This document shows, piece by piece, positions 32,691 through 42,547 of a stretch of DNA of 64,000 bases. The DNA lies in NCBI GenBank assembly GCA_024704765.1, contig JAKMXF010000321.1, forward strand, positions 744,001-808,000. Reading direction: 5' to 3'. Each line of letters starts with the position of its first letter. The first letter of the stretch is position 1. The translations under genes and the position numbers were made by a program. The notes under the pieces were generated by a model. It was not told the DNA's origin. It searched no databases and saw only the letters and a list, made by a program, of their open reading frames with translations. The stretch is from Oopsacas minuta (lineage: Eukaryota; Porifera; Hexactinellida; Lyssacinosida; Leucopsacidae).

Positions 32691-33357
32691 CTTTACAGCG
32701 AAGTAATCAAGAAAAAATGAAACGAATCTGGGATAGGTTTGGTCAAGCAATCATAATCTACTACGCACAAAAAGGAATAGAAATGAAACATACACGATAT
32801 ACTTCTGTTGATGATAGTTACAATTCGTCATCTTCGCTTGACTACAATATCTGTTTCGTTATTGATGGAACCGGATCCATGCATACAGATATCAAGAAAG
32901 CAAGAAAATCTGTTAAAAAATTCATCAAGAACTACAAACAAAGAGGAAGTATATCAAATTTTAAAGTCGTTATCTATCGTGATCACTGTGATAAGACAGT
33001 TGTTGAAATGTTTCCGATTGGAAACAACTTTACTTCACAACACGAACAAGTTCAACAATTTCTTAAAGAAGTTAAGGCTACTGGTGGTGGAGACTATCCA
33101 GAAGCAGCATTGGATGGTCTAGCGACTGCAGCCACTAAATGTAAATGGAATACTCATACCCAAAATAGAAACATAATCATCCATATATTCGACGCACCAC
33201 CACATGGAGACTTTCCGAATTACAATCGACATAATAAAATGAGTGATAAATCAAACTGCTGTTGTTGTAATCATGGTACTTTGTGCCCGTTTGATTGGCA
33301 AAGAGATGTCTGGGACAGAATGAAAGAATTCCAAATCAAGTATTATGGAATAAATAC
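32654..33357 (+). CDS. GVIN-like gene, vWA domain segment (cut by gap)
   Basis: Contains a von Willebrand A domain of the alpha-kinase (vwkA-like) type: YNICFVIDGTGSMHTDI holds the DxTxS MIDAS triad, KATGGGDYPEAALDGL supplies the Thr/Asp pair and IHIFDAPPHG the third metal site. A cysteine patch (NCCCCNHGTLCPFDWQ) follows, then the frame enters 765 Ns. The missing end can be judged from the second copy, which stops about 50 codons further on. Confidence 0.85.
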
Positions 33358-34122
33358 NNNNNNNNNNNNNNNNNNNNNNNNNNNNNNNNNNNNNNNNNNN
33401 NNNNNNNNNNNNNNNNNNNNNNNNNNNNNNNNNNNNNNNNNNNNNNNNNNNNNNNNNNNNNNNNNNNNNNNNNNNNNNNNNNNNNNNNNNNNNNNNNNNN
33501 NNNNNNNNNNNNNNNNNNNNNNNNNNNNNNNNNNNNNNNNNNNNNNNNNNNNNNNNNNNNNNNNNNNNNNNNNNNNNNNNNNNNNNNNNNNNNNNNNNNN
33601 NNNNNNNNNNNNNNNNNNNNNNNNNNNNNNNNNNNNNNNNNNNNNNNNNNNNNNNNNNNNNNNNNNNNNNNNNNNNNNNNNNNNNNNNNNNNNNNNNNNN
33701 NNNNNNNNNNNNNNNNNNNNNNNNNNNNNNNNNNNNNNNNNNNNNNNNNNNNNNNNNNNNNNNNNNNNNNNNNNNNNNNNNNNNNNNNNNNNNNNNNNNN
33801 NNNNNNNNNNNNNNNNNNNNNNNNNNNNNNNNNNNNNNNNNNNNNNNNNNNNNNNNNNNNNNNNNNNNNNNNNNNNNNNNNNNNNNNNNNNNNNNNNNNN
33901 NNNNNNNNNNNNNNNNNNNNNNNNNNNNNNNNNNNNNNNNNNNNNNNNNNNNNNNNNNNNNNNNNNNNNNNNNNNNNNNNNNNNNNNNNNNNNNNNNNNN
34001 NNNNNNNNNNNNNNNNNNNNNNNNNNNNNNNNNNNNNNNNNNNNNNNNNNNNNNNNNNNNNNNNNNNNNNNNNNNNNNNNNNNNNNNNNNNNNNNNNNNN
34101 NNNNNNNNNNNNNNNNNNNNNN
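33358..34122. other. Assembly gap (765 N)
   Basis: Runs of N only. The corresponding interval in the inverted copy (about 62040-63113) is about 1,070 bases, so the real gap size may differ from the number of Ns. Frames drawn through it mean nothing. Confidence 0.99.
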
Positions 34123-34275
34123 TAGTACAGTAGAGAATCTGGAAAATAAGTAATCTGACAAAATGATAGACTATTACAGCAGCTATGTAACACCTGCTGA
34201 AACAATAACAACAATAACAACAACAACAATCTAGTGTATTACATTGTGTAAGCATGTATATGTCGATGTCATTCC

Positions 34276-34587
34276 TTACTGTCCTGCTTGTTGTCTTAAC
34301 ATTACATAGATCTTCTCTTTGATCCAATCTTTATTGTGTGGTACATAAGTACCAGTTGACTTCTGTAGCACGAGACAGGTCAGGTCTACGAGATTGTTAA
34401 TAAATTTGAATAGTTGATTGATGTCATAGGTTATGCTGGGTGAGTGAGGGTTGATTTGTTTGAGATGTTCCTCAAACATCTTACACACACCCTCAAGACA
34501 TTCTTGTACAGACTCGTAGTCACAGTATGTACAAGACTCTGTCCGTTTCTTAGGCTGGACTAATAGAATTGTGTGTGATGCAGACAT
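34276..34587 (-). CDS. ERH: Enhancer of rudimentary homolog (ERH), copy 1
   Basis: 103 residues from ATG 34587 ([14 protein letters not shown]); family length is about 104. Hallmarks: SHTILLVQP at the N-terminus, [35 protein letters not shown], and the near-invariant [16 protein letters not shown] at the end. ERH is a small conserved nuclear dimer that binds RNA-processing partners (CIZ1, DGCR8, and Mmi1-type proteins in yeast). Intact and intronless. It differs from copy 2 at only two residues (CTYC versus CTYS, LVLQ versus LVLE). It lies tail to tail with the GVIN 3' end. Confidence 0.97.
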   Translation of the reverse strand: MSASHTILLVQPKKRTESCTYCDYESVQECLEGVCKMFEEHLKQINPHSPSITYDINQLFKFINNLVDLTCLVLQKSTGTYVPHNKDWIKEKIYVMLRQQAGQ

Positions 34588-37405
34588 AATATAATTATAG
34601 CTAGTTGGGGTTATAAAATTCAATTTATCAATTATGAGTAGAATGCAAGTAAATAGAAATTTGATATTTATATTATACAAAATGTTATATAACAACATAA
34701 CATACTATAGTATTAGTTGATAACAGGATCTGAGCAGTTGGTAGCAGGGGGCAAATATGATACAAAATGTTAGCATAAATACAGGGTATAATATCAGTAA
34801 TCGTAACAGGACTAATTGCTAGCAGGGGGCAACAGGTACCGGGATCATGTAAAGCCACCTTGCCATAAATAACGGAACAGGGTATAATATTATGAATCAG
34901 GTATAAGTATTTTGTTTTTTGCTTCCTTATTGATGGAATTTTTCCTTCGTTAATCAATTAACTATTCTAAGTAAAGGTACCGGGATCATCAAATTCACCT
35001 TGCCGTACAGGTAACGTCAGGTAGTACTAATTATTCTTCATTTGCAGCCACATAGAATGATACACTATGAATTAGTCCTTCGTATCATCACTAATGGTGT
35101 TTACTGATCCCCGATTGTAACCAACTGGCAATAGGTGCCAGTAATCGAACTACAGTGTGTAATGAAACCTTGATCTTAAGAAGCAACTATATGTTAAAGA
35201 AAACAATTGTACTTAAAATGTTCGTCAAAGCGAACTAGTGTGGCTATAACAACATACAAGAGGTTATGCGGGTCTTAAGAAGCCTATAGGATAAAAAATT
35301 TTCTCTTAAAATGTTTTTCAAAATAGTCAATGTGATCTGAGTGTGGCTATAACAGTAACATACAAGAGGTTATGTGCCATAATGTGTACTCTACACGTAG
35401 AGTAATTCTATACACGTAGCGTGTATGCAGTATGCATAGAGCTGCAACAATCTCAGGTGAGTTATCTATGTTCCATTCTGAATGCTTACTAAAATATCAA
35501 ATACAGAATGTCTAGTTGTCAATGGACTAGATTTCTGAGATATACGTAGATATCCACCACTAATGGCTTTCCTATAACTACTCGCTCTATCAGATTATGT
35601 TATGTTGTTGGGACTTGGGAGAATTTAAAATTCCTACTGGTATTGTCGTTTACTAATATTGTTGTTAATGCCCCACAATTTGTAAGTCTACCTTGTTTGA
35701 AGCGATTAAACATTCTATCTAGCAAGCAAGTACCTAGATAAATATTCTGTTAAATCAAACAATATTCAGTGATTTGGTTCACAACCAACTATCCATATTA
35801 TCAGTATTCGGTTGAGTTAGTATTAGTATCTGTATTTGGTAAGGCAACTAACCACCAATCCAAATGGTACCAACGATAATTTCATTTCACATCCCATTTA
35901 TCAGTATTTTAATTTTCTATGATTATTCCTTTTCCTATTGATTGTGTCCGTAACTATTATATTATCATTATCTCATTAAATAAATGGAATAATGCTCTAC
36001 ATGCACGTACATACACACTTAGCACATTTAGCCATATATTCTCTATTATAAGCCGTAAACCCCTCAATTCCACTATTCAATTGATGCGATATTTCCTCAC
36101 GGAAGGTTAATAGAATTTAGTATTGCTTCTATGTGAAGGTAAAATACATTGTATATGTACGTATATCGATAAGTCCTATAAAATAAGAGGCAAATCGTGT
36201 ATATTTCGCTAAATAGAAATAATAATGTATTGTAGAGCGTTGTGATTCATTAATTAAAATAATTTGAAATTGTATTTTTCAGTATAAACTTGATATAACG
36301 ATAAGAATATTGCTTTGTATAAGCGGCCACATTTTCATTGAAAATTATAAAATAGATAGATATACCTTGTATATTTATAATGATATATGCATGCGATACA
36401 TATAATGTATTGTTGATACATTTCCTTGTCAGGGCTCAAAATATGTATTTGTAATAATTCTGAGACATTCTATAATAACAATTTGATCGAATTGCTTAAC
36501 ATTTTCAAAACACTTTGCAATTTTCCAAACTTATTTTATCGGGAAAATATTGATTCCTACTTTCTCTATGCATGCGTGGCATCCGTTTGAATACCTGTAT
36601 TTTAGATGCCTTCTTATCCAACCTGGCAACCCCCTCATAAACGGCTAAACAATTACTATTGTTCCTTAGTAAATAAGAATATGTATAGTAATATCTAGAT
36701 GGCGATAGCAAATCATATTATGACATAATGTTACCAATCTGAAATGAAACAATCCGCACTATCCTTACTTAATTAAAATTAACTTAACTATAATCAATGT
36801 TGTAAGGGTGGCGTGGTGGGTGGCTATGACATAAACTGACAACTTAATAACTGCTTTCACTCTTAGTGAATAGAATTCAATTCAATGCACATGAATACTA
36901 TATTCAAAGAATTACAAATATTTATTAACTAATCCACACTTAGTTCTGATCATTTTACGTCACAACTAGCTAATGCCAGACAATGAACATAGAATATTTA
37001 ATGATAAATTAGAATCAGTTGTGTGTGGCGATGTAACTAAATAATGCAAGGTTATATCCTGTTCAGTGGCTGGAAGATTGAACCTGAATTATTGCATAGA
37101 ATAATATTGATATGAACACAGTTCAATTATTGCATTACTAATAATGTAAATACATAAAGAAATACAGTTAAAATGCTGTCATTTTACTGTATTTTGATTA
37201 CAACTTGCATAATATTAATACCGATAAAACCACTGAATATATTACGCTTCAATATTAATTCAAATGGTAATTCAAATAACCACAATAATTTCTGAACTTG
37301 TAAGAGACAGCACGAAACTTTGCTTACTGCCAAAACAATATAAAAGGATGTTGTGTATAACTATATTATATTAATATTATATTATTAAAATCAAGGATAG
37401 AGCTT
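34588..37405. other. Intergenic: ERH upstream flank and AT-rich spacer
   Basis: To about 35885 it is duplicated in the second arm. At 34730-35000 a short unit recurs locally (GCAGGGGGCAA..., GTACCGGGATCAT...CACCTTGCC, AACAGG). From 35886 to 37405 nothing was recognised. No gene is supported. Confidence 0.5.
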
Positions 37406-38287
37406 ATGGAACCTAGGATGGCTTCACATTGTCAAATACTTTTCTCTGGCTGCATTAAGAAACTGAGTAGAAAGTTATTTTGGCAGAATCGTATCATAAC
37501 ACTAAATTCGCTAGGAGAGATATACATTACAACTGAAGTGATTTCATCTTTTCAGAATACTGATACAAATTCAATGCCCCCAATCAATATAACAGAATCT
37601 GGGGTATGGAACAGACCTGGAGATGCTAGTGATGGTTTGTGGCCCCAGAAGCTAGATCTGAGACAGAGTATGGTGTTAGAATGTAGCACAACCAGATTCC
37701 TGTTCTTTCCTTCTATACTAGCAGCTGAAGAATTCACAAATCAGCTGGACATACTGAGCAATATTAACTCTTCGTCAGAGAATATTCAAATCACCCCTGA
37801 GATGGTTACAAACTTAGATAATAATACAAACTCTACAGAAAAGCTAAAATACAGTAGTAGTAATGACGTAATCTCCAGTGACAAGGAAGCAACTATACTG
37901 AAACACATACCAGGTGAAGATACAGAAGTGTGTTTTGATTTCAGATCAGGTCCTGGCTACTTAACTAGTAAACATACTCTTGACAACAACGCTAGCACAC
38001 ACGACAGCAAAAGAACTCCTTTCACACCAATATCTATCCTCAAGCAAAGCAGTGAAAATAACAATAATTTTGAAGAAAAGACTGAGACTATTAAACGTGT
38101 TCGTTTCGATACATCCACTAGTGTACGTATAGTTAATGTAATGAATAACAACACAGAAGCACAAGCAGATACAGACAATTTACTACTTTGTATAAACAAG
38201 TATATTATTAAGAGCCACAAGCAGAAGTATCAAACAGAAAATCGCGCTAATCTATTAAGTAATTTGATGCATAAATTTGTAAAATAA
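37406..38287 (+). CDS. PH-like domain protein with SILK and RVxF motifs, paralog 1
   Basis: 293 residues from ATG 37406. Residues about 8-115 look like a pleckstrin-homology-type fold: FSGCIKKLSRKLFWQNRIITLNSLGEIYITT, then KLDLRQSMVLECSTTRFLFFPSILAAEEFTNQLDIL as last strands and C-terminal helix. The rest is low-complexity and probably disordered, but it keeps TPISILKQSS and, about 20 residues on, KRVRFDTSTSVRI. SILK plus K/R-V-x-F is the classic docking pair for protein phosphatase 1, so a phosphoinositide- or protein-bound PP1 regulator is inferred. Its paralog lies at 42548; COG4 sits between them. Not recognised as a named family. Confidence 0.7.
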   Translation: MEPRMASHCQILFSGCIKKLSRKLFWQNRIITLNSLGEIYITTEVISSFQNTDTNSMPPINITESGVWNRPGDASDGLWPQKLDLRQSMVLECSTTRFLFFPSILAAEEFTNQLDILSNINSSSENIQITPEMVTNLDNNTNSTEKLKYSSSNDVISSDKEATILKHIPGEDTEVCFDFRSGPGYLTSKHTLDNNASTHDSKRTPFTPISILKQSSENNNNFEEKTETIKRVRFDTSTSVRIVNVMNNNTEAQADTDNLLLCINKYIIKSHKQKYQTENRANLLSNLMHKFVK

Positions 38288-38411
38288 CGCTGTATTATTA
38301 TATTATATTTATTAAATTTGCAAATTACTAATTTCCCTAAACATCAGCTGATTGCAACAATAGCATAGTTAGGTTACAATATAATCTTACAAATAAATAA
38401 TTCAAATTAAC

Positions 38412-40637
38412 TTACAAACGAATCTTCATAATAAGATCTCTATCTAGGTCTACTCTAAGTTTTAGAAAGCTCTTTACCTCAGCTAAACTTAATCTGGATG
38501 AGACTAACCCTGTATTTGGTTTCCAATAATCCCTGATTTCTCTTAAAGACTCTAAACTCAATAAACTAATTATCTGATTCGTTCTAGATAATTTCTCGCG
38601 AATACTCACACTAGTTTTACTTGACAAATAACTCGAAATAGCTCTAAATTCTTTATCCAGTAAGAGAGCACCCATTTGAGAGAATTGAGATTTCAGGATC
38701 ACCCTCTCCAGTTGTTGACAAATGTCTTCCAAAAGATGATCAATAATTAACTCAAAATTCCTTTTTTTCATATCAGCATCAAATCTACCCAGCTGTTCTT
38801 GTAAAGATAGTAATAATCCTTGTACTTCAGCACTACTGTCATGATGAGAGAACTCATCTGTTGAAATGTTAAAATTTCTTGTAGAATAATTGTCTAAATG
38901 AGCATGCACTTTAGGTAGAAGAAACTGTTTGTATATTTCGGATATTTTAGAGTTTAACATAACTTTGAATACTTTTGAATGAGAGCGGAATTCATCTAAA
39001 CATGTTCGTATTCTAACACAGTTCAATTCCTCAGAGGAAAGGAAGAACTTTTCCAAATCTATTTCCAGCTCACAAGCTAGTTTATCAATATACTCCAAGC
39101 ATGTCTCCACCTGGTTAATGTATTTAGATTGAGTGAGTAGAGTAGTGTGATCAGCTGATTTACTAGCTCCAGGTAGTTTAGCCTGTAATACTCCAGCTAT
39201 ATCAACTCCACTGCTAGCCTTATTCTCGTTCTGTAAGCGAGATTTAACCTCTAGTAACACAGAGCCAGCATCATTTAGCATAGCGCCAATACAATCAGGA
39301 CTTGAAGTAAAGATAGCTCGTCTCAGACATTTGTGCAAAATATAGAATGTATCATCTAGCAGAGAATTAGAACCAGATGTCTGGTTCAATTCAGAAGCCC
39401 TGTATATACTCTGTCGCATAAAATAATTCTCAAACATTAAATAATGAGATAGTAATTCTTGGATTTGTTGTTTTGATTCTGAGACTAGCATTTTACTTTC
39501 TTTGATAAAATCCTCGGTTAATGTTTGTTGAGTTTCTAATTCTGATAAAGAAGTTGATATTAGAGTGTGAATAAACGCGAAATAAATCTCCGCGTGAGAT
39601 ATTATCGTAGTTAGCTCAGTTAGAATTACATCAAGTTCTTTTGTGTCTAATTTCTTTTGATTACCTGTCACACCTGTCAATGTCTTACTCTCATTAATAA
39701 TAGTTAGTTTCTGATCAATCTTTCTAATCTGTTTCTGTTGTAAGAGAATCTTCCTAACTTGTATATCACATTCCCTCTGTAACTCTAGTATAATATAAGT
39801 AATATATCCTGTACCATAGAGTACATCAACTGATGATTTCTTGTCTTGGAGAACCTGTTGTATGTCTGTGAATAGAGAAATAATAGGAATAGCTAGACCT
39901 ATGCCAGGCTTGTTTACAGCTGATTGAGATACTGCATCAGAGAATCTACCCTCTGTAATGAATGATATCCTTCCACGTAGAAACTGAGAATACTTCTGTA
40001 GCCCTTCTTCATGAAGAAACAAGAATGGAAATATTTTGAAGTATCTTTCAACAGCTTTTTCGTTTCTATCAACTAATGCTTGCTCAAATTTCTCCTGCAT
40101 GAGCGTCTTTAGCTCCACCTCAGCCTGTCGTATACTCTGAAAAGAAGCATCTACAGTGCTTACGTCAGAAAATCCTGATACAGTATCTTTAATCATTCTC
40201 TCATCTAACACTAGGTAGCGGTGTAGATGTGCTGCTGCTCGTTCATAGTCTCCGCTAGCTAGACTGTTGTTAACCACCTCTGAACAGCTACGAAGATCTA
40301 TCACGTCATCTACTCGCTTCATGCAAGCAAACACACGACTCTTCGCGAAATCTAACAGCTTAACCTTTTGGCATACTTGATCAAGCATGAGATGTGATCT
40401 GGTTATGTCTTGCTCCAGACGAGTAACGTCTTGGTTTATCGGATTAAGTTCTGTTGACAAGGAAGACAGAGAGTAAATAGCTTCTTCTAACTCTTCTCTA
40501 CTTCCCTGACAACTCTCTAGCTCAGCCAGTAGCTCTATTTCCTCAGCATCTAGTTCAGTAAGTTCTTTTGTTATAGCTGTAATATCTAAGTTGTCAGGAT
40601 CCAAATTGGAGAATGTGTAATCCCATTCACTAGACAT
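38412..40637 (-). CDS. COG4: Conserved oligomeric Golgi complex subunit 4
   Basis: 741 residues in one exon from ATG 40637 (MSSEWDYTF); vertebrate COG4 has about 785. N-terminal coiled coil (LTELDAEEIELLAELESCQ), then the family's landmark stretches: VCQKVKLLDFAKSRVFACMKRVDDVIDL, DYERAAAHLHRYLVLD, VERYFKIFPFLFLHEEGLQKYSQFLRG, and DVLYGTGYITYIILELQRECDIQVRKIL. The C-terminal E-domain ends EVKSFLKLRVDLDRDLIMKI. The protein is a lobe A subunit of the COG tether that guides retrograde vesicles within the Golgi and binds SNARE partners. It is complete, with no introns. It converges on PH-like paralog 1 and diverges from paralog 2. Confidence 0.96.
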   Translation of the reverse strand: MSSEWDYTFSNLDPDNLDITAITKELTELDAEEIELLAELESCQGSREELEEAIYSLSSLSTELNPINQDVTRLEQDITRSHLMLDQVCQKVKLLDFAKSRVFACMKRVDDVIDLRSCSEVVNNSLASGDYERAAAHLHRYLVLDERMIKDTVSGFSDVSTVDASFQSIRQAEVELKTLMQEKFEQALVDRNEKAVERYFKIFPFLFLHEEGLQKYSQFLRGRISFITEGRFSDAVSQSAVNKPGIGLAIPIISLFTDIQQVLQDKKSSVDVLYGTGYITYIILELQRECDIQVRKILLQQKQIRKIDQKLTIINESKTLTGVTGNQKKLDTKELDVILTELTTIISHAEIYFAFIHTLISTSLSELETQQTLTEDFIKESKMLVSESKQQIQELLSHYLMFENYFMRQSIYRASELNQTSGSNSLLDDTFYILHKCLRRAIFTSSPDCIGAMLNDAGSVLLEVKSRLQNENKASSGVDIAGVLQAKLPGASKSADHTTLLTQSKYINQVETCLEYIDKLACELEIDLEKFFLSSEELNCVRIRTCLDEFRSHSKVFKVMLNSKISEIYKQFLLPKVHAHLDNYSTRNFNISTDEFSHHDSSAEVQGLLLSLQEQLGRFDADMKKRNFELIIDHLLEDICQQLERVILKSQFSQMGALLLDKEFRAISSYLSSKTSVSIREKLSRTNQIISLLSLESLREIRDYWKPNTGLVSSRLSLAEVKSFLKLRVDLDRDLIMKIRL

Positions 40638-40781
40638 GTTGCTAAGTTGTCATTTGTTAGTTATTAGAAATTTATCGAACACGGATAAATGTATAGAAGC
40701 TAGATTATATTGAAATCTTAAATTGCTCGAATATGGTCCCAAAACGTCAAAGCATCGTAAATTACATCGGTTTTGTAACAT

Positions 40782-40883
40782 CAGTGGTTCTCAACCATTT
40801 TTCACCGGCGGACCCCCTGCCATTAGAAATAGACTCTCTTTTATACTCACTAAGCGTCGCAGGCGCCAGGTTGAAAACCACTG
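40782..40883. mobile_element. hAT-type MITE, 102 bp
   Basis: Starts CAGTGGTTCTCAACCATTTT and ends GGTTGAAAACCACTG; these are the widespread CAGTGGTTCTCAACC inverted termini of small hAT elements. No clear 8-bp target duplication remains, so it is probably old. Confidence 0.8.
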
Positions 40884-41196
40884 GGTTATGTCTAAGTAAT
40901 TATTGTGTACCTTGAGCTTCGATATAACAGGGTTGACGGTAAAATGGCAAGTATAACAAATGAATTAAAGTGTATTAAAAACTGTAATAGACCTGTGTAG
41001 CTGTTGAGAGCACATATCTATCAATATTTTGAAGTTTTATATAAATTGCTTAAAAGATACAAAGAAAGTGAAATGAACTGGCAAAAATTAATTAGAATAC
41101 AAATAACAGATATGTCTTTAGAGAATATCTTGGACCATGAACTAACTAATAATATGACAATACAACGAATTAATTGAATTCCTAAAGTTCAGCACT

Positions 41197-41245
41197 GCGT
41201 ATATCGCGTATGCTACAATAACATTGTAGCATACGCGATATACGC
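41197..41245. repeat. Perfect 23-bp inverted repeat with 3-nt loop
   Basis: The arms 41197-41219 and 41223-41245 are exact reverse complements (GCGTATATCGCGTATGC... and ...GCATACGCGATATACGC) around AAC. Unlike the nearby AT-only sequence it is CG-containing. A second hairpin of the same design is at 44473. Confidence 0.95.
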
Positions 41246-42547
41246 AAAATTCTCCCTGTGACAACAATTCAGGAATTTCTGAATACGCACAATACGTACT
41301 CTAACCTCAACACATATTTTTCGGGCGAAATAGCTACAAAAGTCTATAATACTAAATTCGTGAATTCAATAATCAATTAAAAGCATTTCAATAAATATGT
41401 CAGCAGAAGTTCTACATAATACAGTAATTCACGCAGGGAGTCATAGACGTGGAATAATCACATTTTCCCAGAAAAGTATGTGTGCGATACTCGGCCTTCA
41501 GGCAATGGGTAAATGATATATAAATACAAATCGGTATTCAGTACTAACGTATGAACGAATAATAACTTAATAAGGAGTCCTTAAGGAAATAAAAGTGAAA
41601 TTGACAAAATAATAAAGGAACTTCAAGCCTGAAGATCCAATCAGAGTTTTTTATAAAGAACATCTCTGCGATTTCAAATTACTAGACTCACGACACACAC
41701 GCTGAGTACAGGTAGGATAACATACGGTATAACCGCGATATTACAATGTGACCTGTGGAGTATATGCGTACGTATTTATAAAAGGTTTACAATAATTAGA
41801 GCTTACTAAATACCATCAGATCTATAACTTCATATTTGGCCACTTAATCTTGTTTGAAACGTATAGATAACAAATTTATCGTATGAATAGCAGTCAAAAG
41901 ATCCATAGCGCAACCTCATGCATAAGTAATATAATAGGATTTTAATAGTAGCTTAACTTGCAAATCATATGAAATATATAATGAATTAATCATGCATTCT
42001 GAGTAATAATTAATTAATAATTAGTTAATTAAGTATATTTTAGAGAAAGTTGGTAGTTGTGTACTTTCGCAGGGAAACACAATTAAGAAATTACATACTC
42101 AACCATACAGTTAAGGTTAATTATGTGATTTAAAAGGTGTGGAAAAACGATAAACAGAGCAATAAAATCAACGAAATATGTAATTAACTACGCTAATTAT
42201 CCACAAATAAACTTTTGGTTAAAATCAAAATAATAACAAGAATCCTAAAATGATTCATCAGTGAAATTACTCCAGATTTTATAACTTTAATATTTATTAC
42301 ATAATCTCTTAATTAATCAAAATAATAATAATAATCAAATATGTTATAATAAATATAACCACATAAAAGACACACAATAATACTGCCAATAGCAGATAAC
42401 TATGCAGAAGTATTATTTTATCGAAAGCAATATTAATCTTAGGCAGAATCAACTGTAATATTATTTGCGATTTTAGATAGAAAACACTGAGATTAGTATA
42501 AATAAGGTGAATTCAGTTGTTAGAATAATTAATAAGAAACTTCAACA

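Larger units (their letters stand above)
26707..33357 (+). pseudogene. VLIG/GVIN-type very large GTPase fused to a vWA domain; six overlapping frames, 3' end in assembly gap
   Basis: One gene of more than 2,200 codons is spread over frames 26707-27789, 27762-29864, 29858-30571, 30568-31317, 31281-32690 and 32654-33357. The frames overlap by 4-37 bases and each step is -1, so introns do not explain the breaks. Layout: N-terminal helical region, GVIN-type degenerate G-like domain, active-looking VLIG G domain, long helical middle, zinc-binding Cys/His cluster, vWA domain. VLIG GTPases are cytosolic, large, dynamin-related immune-induced proteins in vertebrates; the role here is unknown. The second copy at 62970-64000 reads cleanly through the last break, where this copy lacks one C near 32669. 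Either a decaying gene or a consensus with systematic one-base losses; both fit. Confidence 0.85.
32463..35885 (+). repeat. Inverted duplication, arm 1 (GVIN 3' end + ERH + flank)
   Basis: This block recurs in reverse orientation at about 60413-64000. The match covers coding DNA, the 3' spacer (ACAATAACAACAATA...), ERH and about 1.3 kb of its upstream flank including CTTAAGAAGCCTATAGGA and GGGGCATTAACAACAATATT equivalents. Coding parts are more alike than the flank, which carries indels, so the duplication is not brand new or the two copies are diverged haplotypes. The arm may extend further left in this copy; the window ends the other arm. Confidence 0.85.
40638..42547. other. Intergenic between COG4 and PH-like paralog 2
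   Basis: Holds a 102-bp MITE (40782) and a perfect 23-bp hairpin (41197). The rest is AT-rich with no gene recognised; promoters of both flanking genes should lie here. Confidence 0.5.

Noticed and set aside
26707-33357. Programmed -1 frameshifting as main explanation for the GVIN-like gene
   Set aside because: No typical X-XXY-YYZ slippery site stood out at the junctions I inspected, and one break is shown by the second copy to be a missing base.
33251-34327. Several long reading frames on both strands across 33.3-34.3 kb
   Set aside because: They run through 765 Ns and are artefacts of the gap, except for the vWA segment ending at 33357.
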